Assembly: GCA_009731375.1 (NCBI GenBank)
Contig: BJOX01000156.1
Span: forward strand, 144,939-186,791
Length of the DNA: 41,853 nt
Direction of reading: 5' to 3'
Source of the DNA: Paulinella micropora
Taxonomy: Eukaryota; Cercozoa; Imbricatea; Euglyphida
Shown: in pieces, positions 1-9,962 of the stretch
Layout: every line of letters begins with the position of its first letter
Position numbering within the stretch: the stretch's first letter is position 1
Notes under the pieces: model-generated
Seen by the model: the letters and a program-made list of their open reading frames with translations, nothing else
What the model was told of the DNA's origin: nothing
Database searches by the model: none
Position numbers and translations under genes: made by a program

Positions 1-144
<144 letters not shown>

Positions 145-362
145 GAATGACAAAAACAACAGCAAAGCAGCAACACAACAAGACACAACCAAAAAGGGAG
201 AGACCGAGCTTCAGCCAGGTGATTTACGCTTGCGGCAAAGGTGCCCGACATTGTTATTCTTTTTGGCTCTTTTTTTGCTTGAGAAAACAGAATTTTGAGG
301 AGGAATTGAATCGAGATGGGACATTTTGTTCAGCGATAAAAAAGAGTTTGGGAGTTTGGGTG

Positions 363-519
363 TTGTTATATGGATGGCTTGCCGGAAAGTTTGGAGAAGA
401 AAAAACTCTGGCCGCTGCAACCTCCAGATTTTAGCAAGCCAGGAGTTGTTATATTGATGGCTTTCCGGAAGGTTTGGAGAAGAAAACACCCGGGCCGCTG
501 CAGCCTCCAGATTTTAGCA
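363..519. repeat. tandem duplication, period about 83 bp
   Basis: Two copies at 363-436 and 446-519 share the order TTGTTATAT, GATGGCTT, CCGGAA, TTTGGAGAAGAAAA, CCGCTGCA, CCTCCAGATTTTAGCA, with a few substitutions. No convincing reading frame is conserved between the copies, so I treat it as a non-coding tandem duplication. Confidence 0.85.
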
Positions 520-600
520 GCTCCACAAGTTAGCAGCCTCCGACTGTTAGCGAAAGCGCCACACAGCGAATCATGGCCCGAAAGTAAGTTGGAGACAATG

Positions 601-860
601 CAGCTTCCTTCCTTCGCTCCTTCCTTCCTTCCTTCCTTCCTTCCTCTTCCTTCCTCCCTTCCTTCCTTCCTCCCTTCCTTCCTTTCTTCTTTCCTTCCCT
701 TCCTTCCTTCCCTTCCGTCCTTCCCTTCCTTCCTTCCTTCCTTCCCTTCCTTCCTTCCCTTCCTTCCTTCCTTCCTTTCCTTCCTTCCCTCCCTTCCTTC
801 CTTCCCCCCTCCCTTCCTTGCTTCCTTCCTTCCTTCTCTCGTCCTCCTCTCTTTCTTCCT
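601..860. repeat. (CTTC)n pyrimidine tract
   Basis: About 260 bp of imperfect CCTT/CTTC repeats with almost no purines on the plus strand. Open frames across it (Ser/Leu/Pro-rich on plus, Lys/Glu/Gly-rich on minus) are by-products of the repeat. No gene is seen from 143 to about 1,050 apart from this tract and the tandem duplication before it. Confidence 0.95.
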
Positions 861-1051
861 CTTCCAACTTGGGCGACATGAATGGTGCGTTAGTAGGAGA
901 GTCAGTAACTAGAGTCAGGGGGTTTAAGTAGTTGTAGGGGTTTGGCTAAGGGATGAGACTCAAAGCCTGGGATCAGAGAAAGTATTTCTGGATGCGTGAC
1001 ACCTAGCACTGACCTGAAAGTGTATTCGAAAAGCTCCCATTCTTTTCCATG

Positions 1052-2050
1052 GTCATACTTTGGAGGGTCTAGCCACAGTAGTGAAAGTAGAAGGTGAAGC
1101 TAAGGCAAAGAAAGAAGAGAGTCAAGTCTTAGAAACAACAGACACACAAACTGCCTCTGCACCTATCACCATCATACCTACGGAACACAAATCCGGGGTA
1201 CCAGTGGTACTGGGAAAAGTAGACTATCACCGTTATTTGAACTGCATCTTTCACTGCCAAATATTATGAGCAACAACTAAAAGAAAAGAAAGCTAGGTTG
1301 AACAGACTACTATACGCTTTCTTACTTCAGTCGTGTGCTCATGACAAGAAGGTGATGACTATCATGAGGCAGGGAGACACGGATGGTGTGGCATGTTTCC
1401 TGGGCCTCAAGAAACATTATGGGGGTCTTGACCTCATAAGGTTTGAAGAGGACCAGGAAAAACTTTACCACTCCTACCCTAAGATCTAGAAGGTTAGTGA
1501 GGTAAAAGTTGGTTAGCTGACTACCTTACTACCGTAAAGACACAAGAGAAGACTATGGGAACGATACCAGATGATGAAGACGGCATGATCATGAAGAAGT
1601 TAAAACACCTACCTCCTTTTTCAGGCCTACTGCCGTAACACCTGGTGTTCCCTATTGCCAACTCAAAGGCCTAAGTTGCCCAAATTCCTAAAGGTTGCAG
1701 AGCAACTAGTGCAAAGCAATGTATCTGAGGCCAGAATGCGTAAACTTTACGGTCCCGGTGTGCCGGAAGTTCTAAGAGCGACCCTATTGCTATCAACACA
1801 GTGGCAGGGGCAGCTCAGGGTAAGAGTAAGAGTAAGGTGCCACAGACTTCACCAGGCTACTATAGTGAAGGAGAAGATAGTATGTGTTGGAACTGTCTAT
1901 CCCCTGACCATAAGATAGATTTCTGTCTTGTGAAGTGTCAACTGAAAGACTGTCCTAAGGACGGACATGGCCCCTTGAAATGCCCCATAAGGAGAAAGGC
2001 TAGGATCTCTGAGAGAGGGTATGTGAGGGAGAAAAGAGAGGCCAGACAGA
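1052..2050 (+). pseudogene. degenerate copia-like gag with CCHC zinc knuckle
   Basis: Fragments in different plus-strand frames read in the order expected of a copia-type Gag. A segment at about 1,298-1,489 has the LLYAFLLQSC, GLKKHYGG and EDQEKLYH features of the UBN2-type Gag region, an alpha-helical particle-forming domain. A zinc knuckle at about 1,882-1,925 has the form C-x2-C-x4-H-x4-C (starts CWNC) and is followed by a second Cys/His cluster (C-x4-C-x4-H-x4-C). Stops and frame changes separate the pieces, so no intact protein is possible. Gag normally packages element RNA in cytoplasmic particles, and the knuckle binds RNA. Assignment to copia rather than another LTR superfamily rests on pattern only. 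Confidence 0.55.
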
Positions 2051-2095
2051 GTGAGAAGACAGACAGACACAAGAAGAGTGAAGAAGGAGGAGCAA

Positions 2096-2197
2096 AGAAG
2101 AGAAGAAGAAGAAGAAGAAGAAGAAGAAGAAGAAGAAGAAGAAGAAGAAGAAGAAGAAGAAGAAGAAGAAGAAGAAGAAGAAGAAGAAGAAGAAAGA
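2096..2197. repeat. (GAA)n microsatellite
   Basis: About 100 bp of near-pure AGA/GAA repeat directly after the zinc-knuckle region. It reads as poly-Arg, poly-Glu or poly-Lys depending on frame, and as poly-Ser/Phe/Leu on the minus strand. It probably expanded inside a charged stretch of the decayed gag. Confidence 0.97.
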
Positions 2198-2299
2198 AGG
2201 CAGCAAGGGAGAAAGACGAAAGCTGAAAGCATCTGACTTAACTAAAAAGAAAAAGATGATAAGCTTAAACGCTGAATCCTCGGATTCTTCTGATTCAAC

Positions 2300-2300
2300 C

Positions 2301-2334
<34 letters not shown>

Positions 2335-2542
2335 ACANNNNNNNNNNNNNNNNNNNNNNNNNNNNNNNNNNNNNNNNNNNNNNNNNNNNNNNNNNNNNNN
2401 NNNNNNNNNNNNNNNNNNNNNNNNNNNNNNNNNNNNNNNNNNNNNNNNNNNNNNNNNNNNNNNNNNNNNNNNNNNNNNNNNNNNNNNNNNNNNNNNNNNN
2501 NNNNNNNNNNNNNNNNNNNNNNNNCCCCCCCCCCCCCCCCCC
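2300..2542. other. poly-C tract interrupted by an assembly gap
   Basis: A run of about 34 C, then unknown bases at 2,338-2,524, then about 18 C followed by (CA)n. The gap is bounded by poly-C on both sides, so the true length and content are unknown. Proline or glycine readings through it are not evidence of a gene. Confidence 0.95.
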
Positions 2543-2559
2543 ACACACACACTCAGAAA

Positions 2560-3464
2560 GCGAAGAAGAAGAATGAAGCCACCTGACCAGTCTCCTTCTG
2601 AGTCTGATGAAGACTCAGAAGTAGATGGTGAGTTGGGGATACATCACATGGCCATTATGATGATGAAGAGAAAGGGAGAAGAGACAGACAGAGAAAAGGA
2701 GGAAGACGACACCCCCCCTTCACCTAGTGTGACCCCTTCACACCGCTTTTATCTCACGCATCTAAGCCACCTGGCGCAGGAAGTAGAGAGGGGAGAGCTG
2801 ATGAGGGTAGTGTGCGTAAGGGAGAACAGAAAGGACAATCATGCATCACCTATCCAAAACGCCTCCACAACCACTTGCCCAACTATCCCACCCCTTCACG
2901 AGAATAAATTTATGACCTCCCTGGATATTATGGCTGGCGACCCCACACCTCTCAACCAAATCATACCAGTGATTAGAAGAGAAATGGGCCATCCGACGTA
3001 CTAGGGCAGGTTACGTAAAAATCCTCGTGAAAGGATACAACCCCGTCACATTACGTGAAGTTTGTGGCCCACCCCTCAACCTACACTGCAAACCGGTACG
3101 CATAGATAGCTGTCATGTTACAAGTAGCAAACAGTGTGAGGCAGTAGTGCCTGACTCGGGTGTCCGGTGTTCGTGGAGGTTGGGGGCGGCCAGAAAAGGA
3201 GCAAAAGGTGGGGAGTGTGCGGCTAGATTAGTGAACCATGACTTCTGCACACACCACATGGGACAAGAGAGGAAGAGGGAGGAGATATTAGCCAAGTATG
3301 GGGAAAAACTTAACCTCGGTTTACTTCCACCTTACGATGCTATGTATTATGAACCGATCGCGACCACTTTGTTTTCTGCTGTCACAATTTGTGGAGAGAA
3401 CATGTCGTCCCTGTCCAACCAAGCAGCACAAATGCTACTCCTACCTCTACTGCTACTACTTAGT

Positions 3465-3510
<46 letters not shown>

Positions 3511-3520
3511 ACGCATAGAG
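2560..3520 (+). pseudogene. retroelement 3' fragment: acidic Ser-rich region and a Cys/His module
   Basis: Two plus-strand frames follow the poly-C. The first (2,573-3,004) starts with an Asp/Glu/Ser-rich segment (SESDEDSEVDGE) and is stopped at 3,002. The second (3,027-3,518) holds a compact Cys/His cluster at about 3,130-3,265: QCE, then a GVRC step, then FCTHH. The spacing C-x10-C ... C-x2-H recurs in the fossil at 7,460-7,600, also after an acidic Ser-rich region, so the two look like relatives of one element family. The frame then runs into the (CTA)n repeat. Function is unknown. The Cys/His spacing suggests a small zinc-binding domain. It is broken and not expected to make a full protein. 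Confidence 0.45.
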
Positions 3521-3575
3521 GAGTAGGGGGAGCAGGGGGAGTAGGAGTAGGGGGAGTAAGGGGAGCAGTAGGGGT
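3455..3575. repeat. (CTA)n microsatellite grading into a GGAGTAGGG repeat
   Basis: CTA trinucleotides to about 3,510, then a G/A-rich irregular repeat built from GTAGGGGGAG-like units to about 3,575. It truncates the preceding Cys/His reading frame into poly-Leu or poly-Tyr. Confidence 0.93.
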
Positions 3576-3599
3576 AAGAGTATCACTAGTATGTTTTAA

Positions 3600-3930
3600 G
3601 TCTGTGTCTTTATAACTTTCACAGAATAGATATTAGGACCTGCAGTTAATTTGAGAATTTACGTGGATCCAGGGGGTGTTAGACCTATTAATATAATTGA
3701 TTAGGTTAGTCAGTATGGTCCGGCATATGTGATGTGTGTCGTTAGAGCCATTACTTATGTCCGGACCAGCCAGTATTTGCGCGCCTTCCCTTGCACCTTC
3801 CCTTGCGCCTTTTTCTCAATAAAGCTCTACTACAGACCTCGGCATTTCGTAGCTGTTTTATTGCAGTTATTAAATTAGTCAAACAGAAGTAACGGTCTTT
3901 GTGGTGATGTGAATGTGTTGATTATTCTAT
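3600..3930 (+). other. possible retroelement 3' end or LTR with polyadenylation signal
   Basis: Non-coding sequence after the fossil retroelement. AATAAA lies at 3,818-3,823 within TCTCAATAAAG. A second TCTCAATAAAG occurs at 4,856-4,866 (AATAAA 4,860-4,865) after another non-coding stretch. Similar polyadenylation contexts in both places suggest two LTR or 3'-UTR remnants, but I found no matching LTR pair or target-site duplication. Confidence 0.3.
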
Positions 3931-3959
3931 GACTTGCGACTCCTAATCTATCTTTCTCT

Positions 3960-4201
3960 ACATCTACACTCTCCTCCCTCTCTGTCTGTCCCTCCGGGGC
4001 CAGGCTTCCTCAGTCTCTGGTTCTGTCTCTTCATCTTTCTCTTCCTTTTGCTTCCCTCTTGCCTCTTGGGTCTTAAGTCTCTTTGCGGCTTTCTCAACAT
4101 TGTCCACACTGTTAGCCTGTGTTTTGGCAGTGTCTGAGGTTGCAACACGCTGACGACCCTTATGGTGAGTTCCCTAGTTTTTCTTTTTCTTTTTCCGTGG
4201 C
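3960..4201 (-). pseudogene. short charged frame, possibly decayed small protein
   Basis: Reading minus from an ATG at 4,201 gives a short Lys-rich start (MPRKKKKKN), one in-frame stop, then an open charged stretch (KAAKRLKTQEARGK and a Glu-rich part) to a stop near 3,960. The amphipathic Lys/Glu composition resembles retroelement Gag linkers or a nuclear basic region. I do not recognise it. It could be chance, since the plus strand here is pyrimidine-rich. Confidence 0.2.
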
Positions 4202-5358
4202 ATGATGACTTAGGTTTGAAGACATGTCGTGGAATTCAAAACAGACTGAGTTGAGCGAGCTTTAAAAAAATCAGAGTCAAAACAACGTGGCGGGATCACG
4301 TGAAATGGCTCATAGTTTCCTTTATGTCCCTGCGGGCCGGCGTGAATATTTGTTTAATTAACTTTCGAAAAATTGAAAAAGGTGTTCCCTAAGAGTAAAG
4401 AACCCGCACAAGCTTCAAGTTTTAAAAAAGTAAAGCTATAAATCTTGAAAGAGAGCATAACTTAAACAGCCGCTGCTCACTTTAGTTTCCAACTATTTTC
4501 CTTAACGTCTGCCAGAGTCATAGTGTTTTTTAAAAAAACCTTACTGAACCAGAACGTCTTGTCTTTAATTATTTATTGTGTAAGCGATACATGACATACA
4601 CAGCTGATTTTTTGAGTGGGCAGTAGGTCAAGACATGTATATCACAATGGACAATTTATTAATATAGTATTTAGTCATATCGGCCTCTACAAGTTTTTAC
4701 ATAGTTATTAATATTTCTGGTACTGGTGGCAGTCAGTTCCTTTATAGGACTGATCATTGCTTTACCTATGTACTCATATGTATTTCCTTTATTCAAGTTT
4801 AGGCGGGTAGATAGTTCAAATTGATTGAGCCCGTGTTGGGTTCAGTTTCCTTCTGTCTCAATAAAGACCAAGTGTCTACAGAATGGAAACCCCTCCCCCG
4901 GCAACCTTGTAACGTTACAATGAGTTATGAGCCGCGGGCCTTGGTGGTGCTTCGTCTGCGTGGACACGGAGCTGGAGCTACCTCAGTCAAGCTGTGAACC
5001 GCATTCAATTGAGGGGGAGGTAAAGTCTGGGCAGGGAATCGTGGGGGTGTTCTTCGACCATCGTGATGGCGGCAAAAGTCCAGCTGCCAGTCTGGGGAAC
5101 ATTTTCGTTGTCCTAGATGTCGCCCTTGATGAGGGGCTGCCACACCTTGACTTGCAGCGGTCCTTCTGACCCACATGCTGCCTCTACCATGAGAACCACT
5201 CAAAGTTTCCTTCCCACCGTCACTCTAACGCCCAGGTGTTTTCCCGGACGGCAATGTAACTCCTACCTCTAGGGATCGCCCTAGATGGAGCTCGAGACCC
5301 CTCGACTTCATTAGCCACCCGATGGCCCGTAGTAGCAGCCCTAGGTCTCCAACATAAA
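4202..5358. other. stretch without a recognisable gene
   Basis: AT-rich sequence to about 4,900, then a more GC-rich block (4,920-5,340) holding short open frames on both strands with no recognisable motif. It contains the poly(A)-signal context at 4,856-4,866 and a perfect GTAACGTTAC palindrome just before 4,920. I see no domain, tRNA or repeat array here. Confidence 0.6.
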
Positions 5359-5401
5359 ATCAAGTTCTGAAATTTTGAAATTCAAAATTTCAGAACTTGA
5401 T
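5359..5401. repeat. 43-bp near-perfect palindrome
   Basis: Two 21-base arms (5,359-5,379 and 5,381-5,401) are exact reverse complements around one unpaired A. The left arm begins ATCAAGTTCTG and ends TTTTGAA. A smaller hairpin, TGGGTC-CTT-GACCCA, follows at 5,422-5,436. No gene overlaps either. Confidence 0.97.
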
Positions 5402-5981
5402 CATCTTTCAGCTGACGCCACTGGGTCCTTGACCCAACCAACCAAAACGTCTGCCTAATGCTCTACCGAGCAACTCAGAGTCTGATCACAGCAGTGTCTC
5501 AACGAGGACAATGTAAACGGTTTAAGGGCAATAAGGGAGTGCATGAAGCCACAAAAGACTTGTTCGTTGGCCATGTTGGCAAACATTTTCTAACCTTTAT
5601 AAATCCCCGGAAACTAGCAAGAAAGAAGCCATTCGTCTGCGCAAAACGGAAAAAGAGAAAGACAAATTTACCGGTGGTTACGGACATTTTTCAAAAAGAT
5701 GGCTGAGAGGTGGTGCTGTTTCCTGTTTTCGTTCCTGGCGTGCTCTGTGGTGTGTGCTCTGGCAGTTTGAGCAGTGCAGCAGTTTGGGAACATCGTGTGC
5801 GTTGTTTTCTGCGCTTTTGGTGCAGTGGTCTGGACATTTAAGGGACTTTCGTCGGACATTGTTGGATTTTGGAAAGTGAAGGAGGAAAACGGTGGTGCTG
5901 ATGGACTCGGGTTGAGTTTTAGATGGTGACTAAGTTGCCTCATCATTATTTGCATGGTCTTTTGAGGAATGGTGGGAGGAG

Positions 5982-6493
5982 TTGGAAGAAAAAGCGTTGG
6001 AAATAGACAGAAACAAAGAAAGAGAGAAGAAGATGAAGAAAGAAAAAGCACACGCAGGAAAATGTGCCAACAAAAGAGAGGAAGGGCAAAGAGGCGTTTG
6101 TTTTTGGTTTCACAAAGAGAGTGGATGCAAGTGGGGGGATGAGTGTCGTTTTGCTCATTATTACAGAGGGGTCAGTCACTATGCGTAGTGTGCCTGGGGT
6201 GTGCTACATGTTTGAACAGTCAGGCAGCTGTGATAGATCTAACTGTAAGTATAAACACACCACCACTAACAAGAAAGGGGGAGGGAAAGGAACAGGAACG
6301 AGAAAGAAGACTTTGAAGAAAGGAAACATGAAATGTTTCAATTGTAACATGTAGGGGCATGTGTTCTGCATGTGAGAAGGCGTGTAGGATGTGTGGGGGT
6401 AAGCATAGACAACATGAATGTGAAGCTTGTGAGAGTTTTGCTCCCTTGTCTACTGGGATGGGTTTGTCTAACAAAATGATCTGTCCATTTTGA
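5982..6493 (+). pseudogene. decayed retroelement gag-like: CCCH fingers and Cys/His knuckles
   Basis: Four zinc-binding patterns lie in order on the plus strand but in shifting frames. A CCCH finger C-x8-C-x5-C-x3-H (starts CFWFHKESGC) lies near 6,099-6,158. A second, C-x8-C-x4-C-x3-H (starts CYMFEQSGSC), lies near 6,203-6,260. A CFNC knuckle lies near 6,330, interrupted by a stop. A CRMCGGKH-type cluster lies near 6,385-6,440, followed by a stop at 6,491. A Lys/Glu-rich coiled region precedes the first finger. CCCH plus CCHC fingers suggest an RNA-binding protein, most likely a retroelement Gag. A host CCCH protein pseudogene is an alternative. Frame breaks mean no intact product. Confidence 0.45.
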
Positions 6494-6923
6494 TGTAATA
6501 CTGCGTTTCCGGAATTATCCCAAGTGGAAGTAGATATCAGAGGAAATGGCAGATCTGCGTTGTACACCGCATTTCTTGCAACTACGTCTAACTCTTCTCC
6601 GCTCCCGCTAACTGAACTGACATCTTCCCTTTCAGAGATGTAGTTATGATGCTGTTAGCTGTCCTGAACTTGGACTGTCCTTTCACTAGATTAGTGAAGA
6701 GCTCTTTGTTGGGTGATATGTTCGTGCTACAAGCACTATCGTCAACTATGCTATCTCTAGACAAGTTAACCATAGCATGGGCATTGTGCATAATACTACC
6801 ACCTCCTTCTCCTTCTTCGTCTTCCTCTTCGGCTCCCGTTTCTTCAATAGGGCTTGGTCTGGGTATACAAGAAAGCGGTAGTGTGCCTATGGTTAACTCC
6901 AGAGCGACATTGCCGCCTGACAA
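6430..6923 (-). pseudogene. copia-type aspartic protease and pre-integrase fragment
   Basis: The minus strand from 6,923 reads IVDDSACSTNISPNKELF, then RTANSIITTSLKG. This matches the copia protease pattern (D-S-G-A/C, a basic/Phe segment, then an Ala-Asn strand), with Ala in place of the catalytic-loop Gly. After a frame change, 6,567-6,430 reads LPFPLISTSTW and SGNAVLHQNGQIILLD, like the segment between protease and integrase in copia Pol. The protease would cleave Gag-Pol in the particle. The orientation opposes the CCCH fragments at 5,982-6,493, and the two overlap slightly, so this is a nested or rearranged fossil. Confidence 0.5.
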
Positions 6924-7159
6924 CCAACCGGGTAGAATACAAGGTTACTTCACTCAACTGTTCGATGCCGTTCACCGGGGGAGTTTCAGTGTCGACTTTA
7001 GATCGACGGGAGCTTACAATCGGGATGAAACGATAAATGACTCTTTTACTCAGGACTTCGTACGGTCATAGAACAGTACATAATGAACATGAGTCTTAGA
7101 AGTGAGGATATAGACGCTACCCAGTTTCCAAAGGATTTCCTTACCTCGCTTACACCGAT

Positions 7160-7655
7160 TTGCACCCGTATTTTCAAGAAATCTTAGGTCCAATCCCCGG
7201 CATGAAGAAGGCAAGAGAAAAGCCAGGTAAGAAGGAAGAACCGAGAGAGAAGGAAAAGAGAGAAAAAGGTGAACACGGAAAGTTAGGAAGGGGGAGTGAG
7301 TCAGACACTTCTGACACAGATGAAGAAGGGGTCGAATTCAATTGGCACGGGGCCAAACGCCGTAATAAAGGCGACGAGATTTTTACGAGAGAGAGCTGGC
7401 ATGGTCAAGGAGAAGGCCCACATGTGCAAAGTGAAGGTAGTACAAGAGAAAATTGTCTATAGTCAATGTGAGGGGCGAGTGTCAGGTGAGCAGCAATGTT
7501 TTGTATACACTCATGAGATGCAGGGTGAGAATGTGTTGTTGCGAGAGGCAGCTTCTGGTCTGTTGAGAGTGCGATTTTGCGGGCTGCATACAGATCAGGA
7601 AAAAGAGAAAGAGAAGGAAGCCTCATTGATGGGGGAGCAAAGCAATCTTATATAG
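7160..7655 (+). pseudogene. retroelement 3' fragment related to 2,560-3,520
   Basis: The first frame (7,160-7,462) is Lys/Glu-rich, then acidic and Ser-rich (SESDTSDTDEEG). The overlapping frame (to 7,655) carries QCEGRVSGEQQCF, then FCGLH, giving the same Cys/His order (C ... C ... FC-x2-H) seen at 3,130-3,265. A charged KEKEKE tail follows. Order and composition match the other fossil, so I infer two copies of one family. A frame change separates the acidic part from the Cys/His part. Function unknown. Confidence 0.4.
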
Positions 7656-8179
7656 CACGCCTAAACATGTAGTTGAGAACGGAAGAAGAAAGAGGAGAAG
7701 AGCTCAAAGCGCAGTAGCAAGAAAAATGTAACCGGAACAGCTACTCTGACACTTAGTCGTCACTCAACAGTAAAGGGGCAGACCAAGCATAAGAGTCAAG
7801 TAACGACAAGCCGGACGACACTTAATGCCACTATGTATTGTGCGGGCCGGCCGACAATCCCTTTTCCCCCTTGGAGGGAAGCCGCCGTAACTTTCAAAGC
7901 GGTCGACCCCCACGCCGAAGACTGACCCCTCATTCGAAGGCGCCCTCGACCGACCGACACATAACATAAGGCATTCCGGCTGTCGAATAAATAAAAGAAA
8001 AGAATTGGTCCACGTCCAGTGCGAGTCTCACCCGTGAGAACTTGTGCCCCCGAGCTCCAGCTCTTCCTTCCGCTGGCATCGAATATAAATACCATCGCTT
8101 GATCCTCCCTTCCGTTGAGAATGAAAAAGTAGCTGATGATCCGTAAGCAACATCAGACTCCGTTATAATTCTTATAATG
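7656..8179. other. non-coding stretch, candidate 3' LTR or 3' UTR of the Ty3/gypsy element
   Basis: It lies directly downstream, in the minus direction, of the last Pol frame. On the minus strand there is a TATTTATA motif near 8,085-8,095. I found no copy of this sequence near 14,500, so the LTR identity is unproven and the left LTR may be diverged or replaced. Confidence 0.25.
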
Positions 8180-9010
8180 TCACGTTTCGGCTCGCTTTCG
8201 CTGTCTTCCACGACCCTTGTGCTCTTCCGCTACAGGCGGTGCCTGCTTTGGCCGTCTTTTCTTCGCCGCAATTTCCTTGTCACACTTCGGTGCACCTATC
8301 AACAAAAATGATATGCCCGCACTCGGAACTTCGTCCCATATACGAAGCGGAATCCTCCGTTCCTCCGTTAGATCAAATTTCATATCCAAAACCACCCGCG
8401 GCATCAACTGCACCGTCCACGGTGTAAAATCCTCGTCGTCTTTCTCTATTGACGCATCCCACTGTTCCAACCCTTCCCCGTCTCGGAACACTGGCGCAAA
8501 GATCCGATCCCTCGTGAGTTCAATCTCACTCTTACTCTTCCAAAACTGCATTGTCGGTGCCAACCGTAACGCAGCTCGTATCCGTGTTTTGGGCTGTACA
8601 TACGTAACTTGCATTAAAAAGAAATGATCGAAATCCTTGTCCATGACCGTATCCTCATGCGGTCGACACAGATAAAACTTATCCACCTGCCATTCGATCT
8701 TAGCCACATCCTCCCCTGCCCCCCACGGCTTCCTCCATACCGTACCCTTACGGTCCTGTGCCGCTTCTACCGGTCCAAAGTTAGCATCCTTACTATCCTT
8801 GGCCTCCGTTGATGCACTATCGTCAGGACCTGCATGCTTCGCTTCCTCTTTGCGTTCCTCTTGCTGCTTCCGCAGCGCCTCGTCACGCTCCTTTCGCGTA
8901 AGTAACGATGGCGGCTGTCTGAACGCCGGTGCAATGCGCCTCAACGCTTGCTCCTCGTTTTCATCCTCTAGCAAATACGGGCTAAACTTTGCCAAATGCC
9001 GTACATGCAC
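8180..9010 (-). pseudogene. Pol C-terminal extension downstream of integrase
   Basis: 276 codons in one frame. It begins HVRHLAKFSPYL, like the end of the integrase C-terminal (GPY/F-type) module, where a VHV-x-L motif closes the domain. It then continues for about 250 residues: a charged linker (about 25-95), a core with FYLCRPHED and DFDHFFLMQVTYVQP, and a basic tail (KKRRPKQ). I do not recognise the core. It is longer than the usual end of Ty3/gypsy Pol and could be an added targeting or readout domain. It is separated from the integrase by a stop and frame change at about 9,040. Confidence 0.55.
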
Positions 9011-9067
9011 AATCTGTTCCCGTCCTCATGCCCCCGTAGGCTCAATCTTATAATTATAAGCTCTGTT

Positions 9068-9959
9068 TTACAATCTTAAATGGCCCAGCCACTTATTGTA
9101 AAATTTGACCGATATCCCCTTCGGAACAGTCGGAACATACAACAAGACCGTATCCCCTTCCTTGTACTCTACATGAGAGTACTTACCCAACTCCTGATCT
9201 CGCTGAATCTTCCTCAGCGTCTCCCGACACTTCTCGATCGAACTACGAGCTTCAGCAATAGCTGGCAATCGAACTCCTAACAACTCGCATAGTTCCCACT
9301 TATCGGGTGGAAACAACAGTTTCGTCGGTGTGTTCAATGCTTTCCCGTATACCACTTGATGTGGACTCACACCCCGTGCATGTCCTCCCAATGACGCTGA
9401 AGCCAAATTGTTAACAGCGAACGTGAACATAGGCACAACGTGCACCCAATTGAGCTGACTATTTTTGCAATAGGCCTTCAAAGCCGCCTTGAGCGTCCTA
9501 TGCACCCGCTCAATTTTTCCGTTCCATTGGGTTAAAAGCAGTTACATACTGCCAATCAAACCCAAAGAACTTGGCAATCCTTTGCGAAACCTCATTCGCA
9601 AAACTTGTACCTCTATCCGAGATAATCCTTCTCGGAATCCCGATGCGGCCAAAGACCTGATCAATCAATGCCGTCGCTGTAACCTCCGCGGTCACATCCG
9701 TAACAGGAACAGTGATGACGTAATTAGACGTTCGATCAATTACCGTTAGCAAATATTTGAATTTCCCTACTCCCGCTTCCGGGAAAGGACCAACATGATC
9801 GATATGCAAAGTATCGAAAATGTCCAAGGTGATATCGAACTCACCTTTGAGTCCCATATTCGGCTTATATGGAAGCTTGGCCATCTGACAATGAGGGCAA
9901 CCTTTCACAAAGTCCTTAACCCTTTCCCCTAGGTTGTCCCACCAAAACCTCCTGCGCAA
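9068..9959 (-). pseudogene. integrase catalytic core and C-terminal part
   Basis: Two frames, 9,959-9,510 and 9,505-9,068, separated by a few bases. The first starts RRRFWWDNL and has C-PHC of the HHCC zinc domain, then LHIDHVGPFP (first catalytic Asp), and ISDRGTSFANEV (second Asp). The catalytic Glu falls at the break between the frames, where IER-type sequence is expected before HRTLKAALKAY. The second frame continues with the usual NNLASASL and SPHQVVYGK features and KFYNKWLGHL near the end. Integrase inserts the element cDNA into host chromosomes in the nucleus. The break near the Glu makes it inactive as written. Confidence 0.85.
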
Positions 9960-9962
9960 AAA

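Noticed and set aside
571-912. Ser/Leu/Pro-rich (plus) and Lys/Glu/Gly-rich (minus) proteins
   Set aside because: Products of the (CTTC)n tract with no codon-level signal.
2051-2236. Poly-Glu, poly-Arg and poly-Ser proteins
   Set aside because: They are translations of the (GAA)n repeat in different frames.
4927-5203. Small genes on both strands
   Set aside because: Open frames of 80-92 codons on opposite strands with no motif. Neither is better supported than the other.
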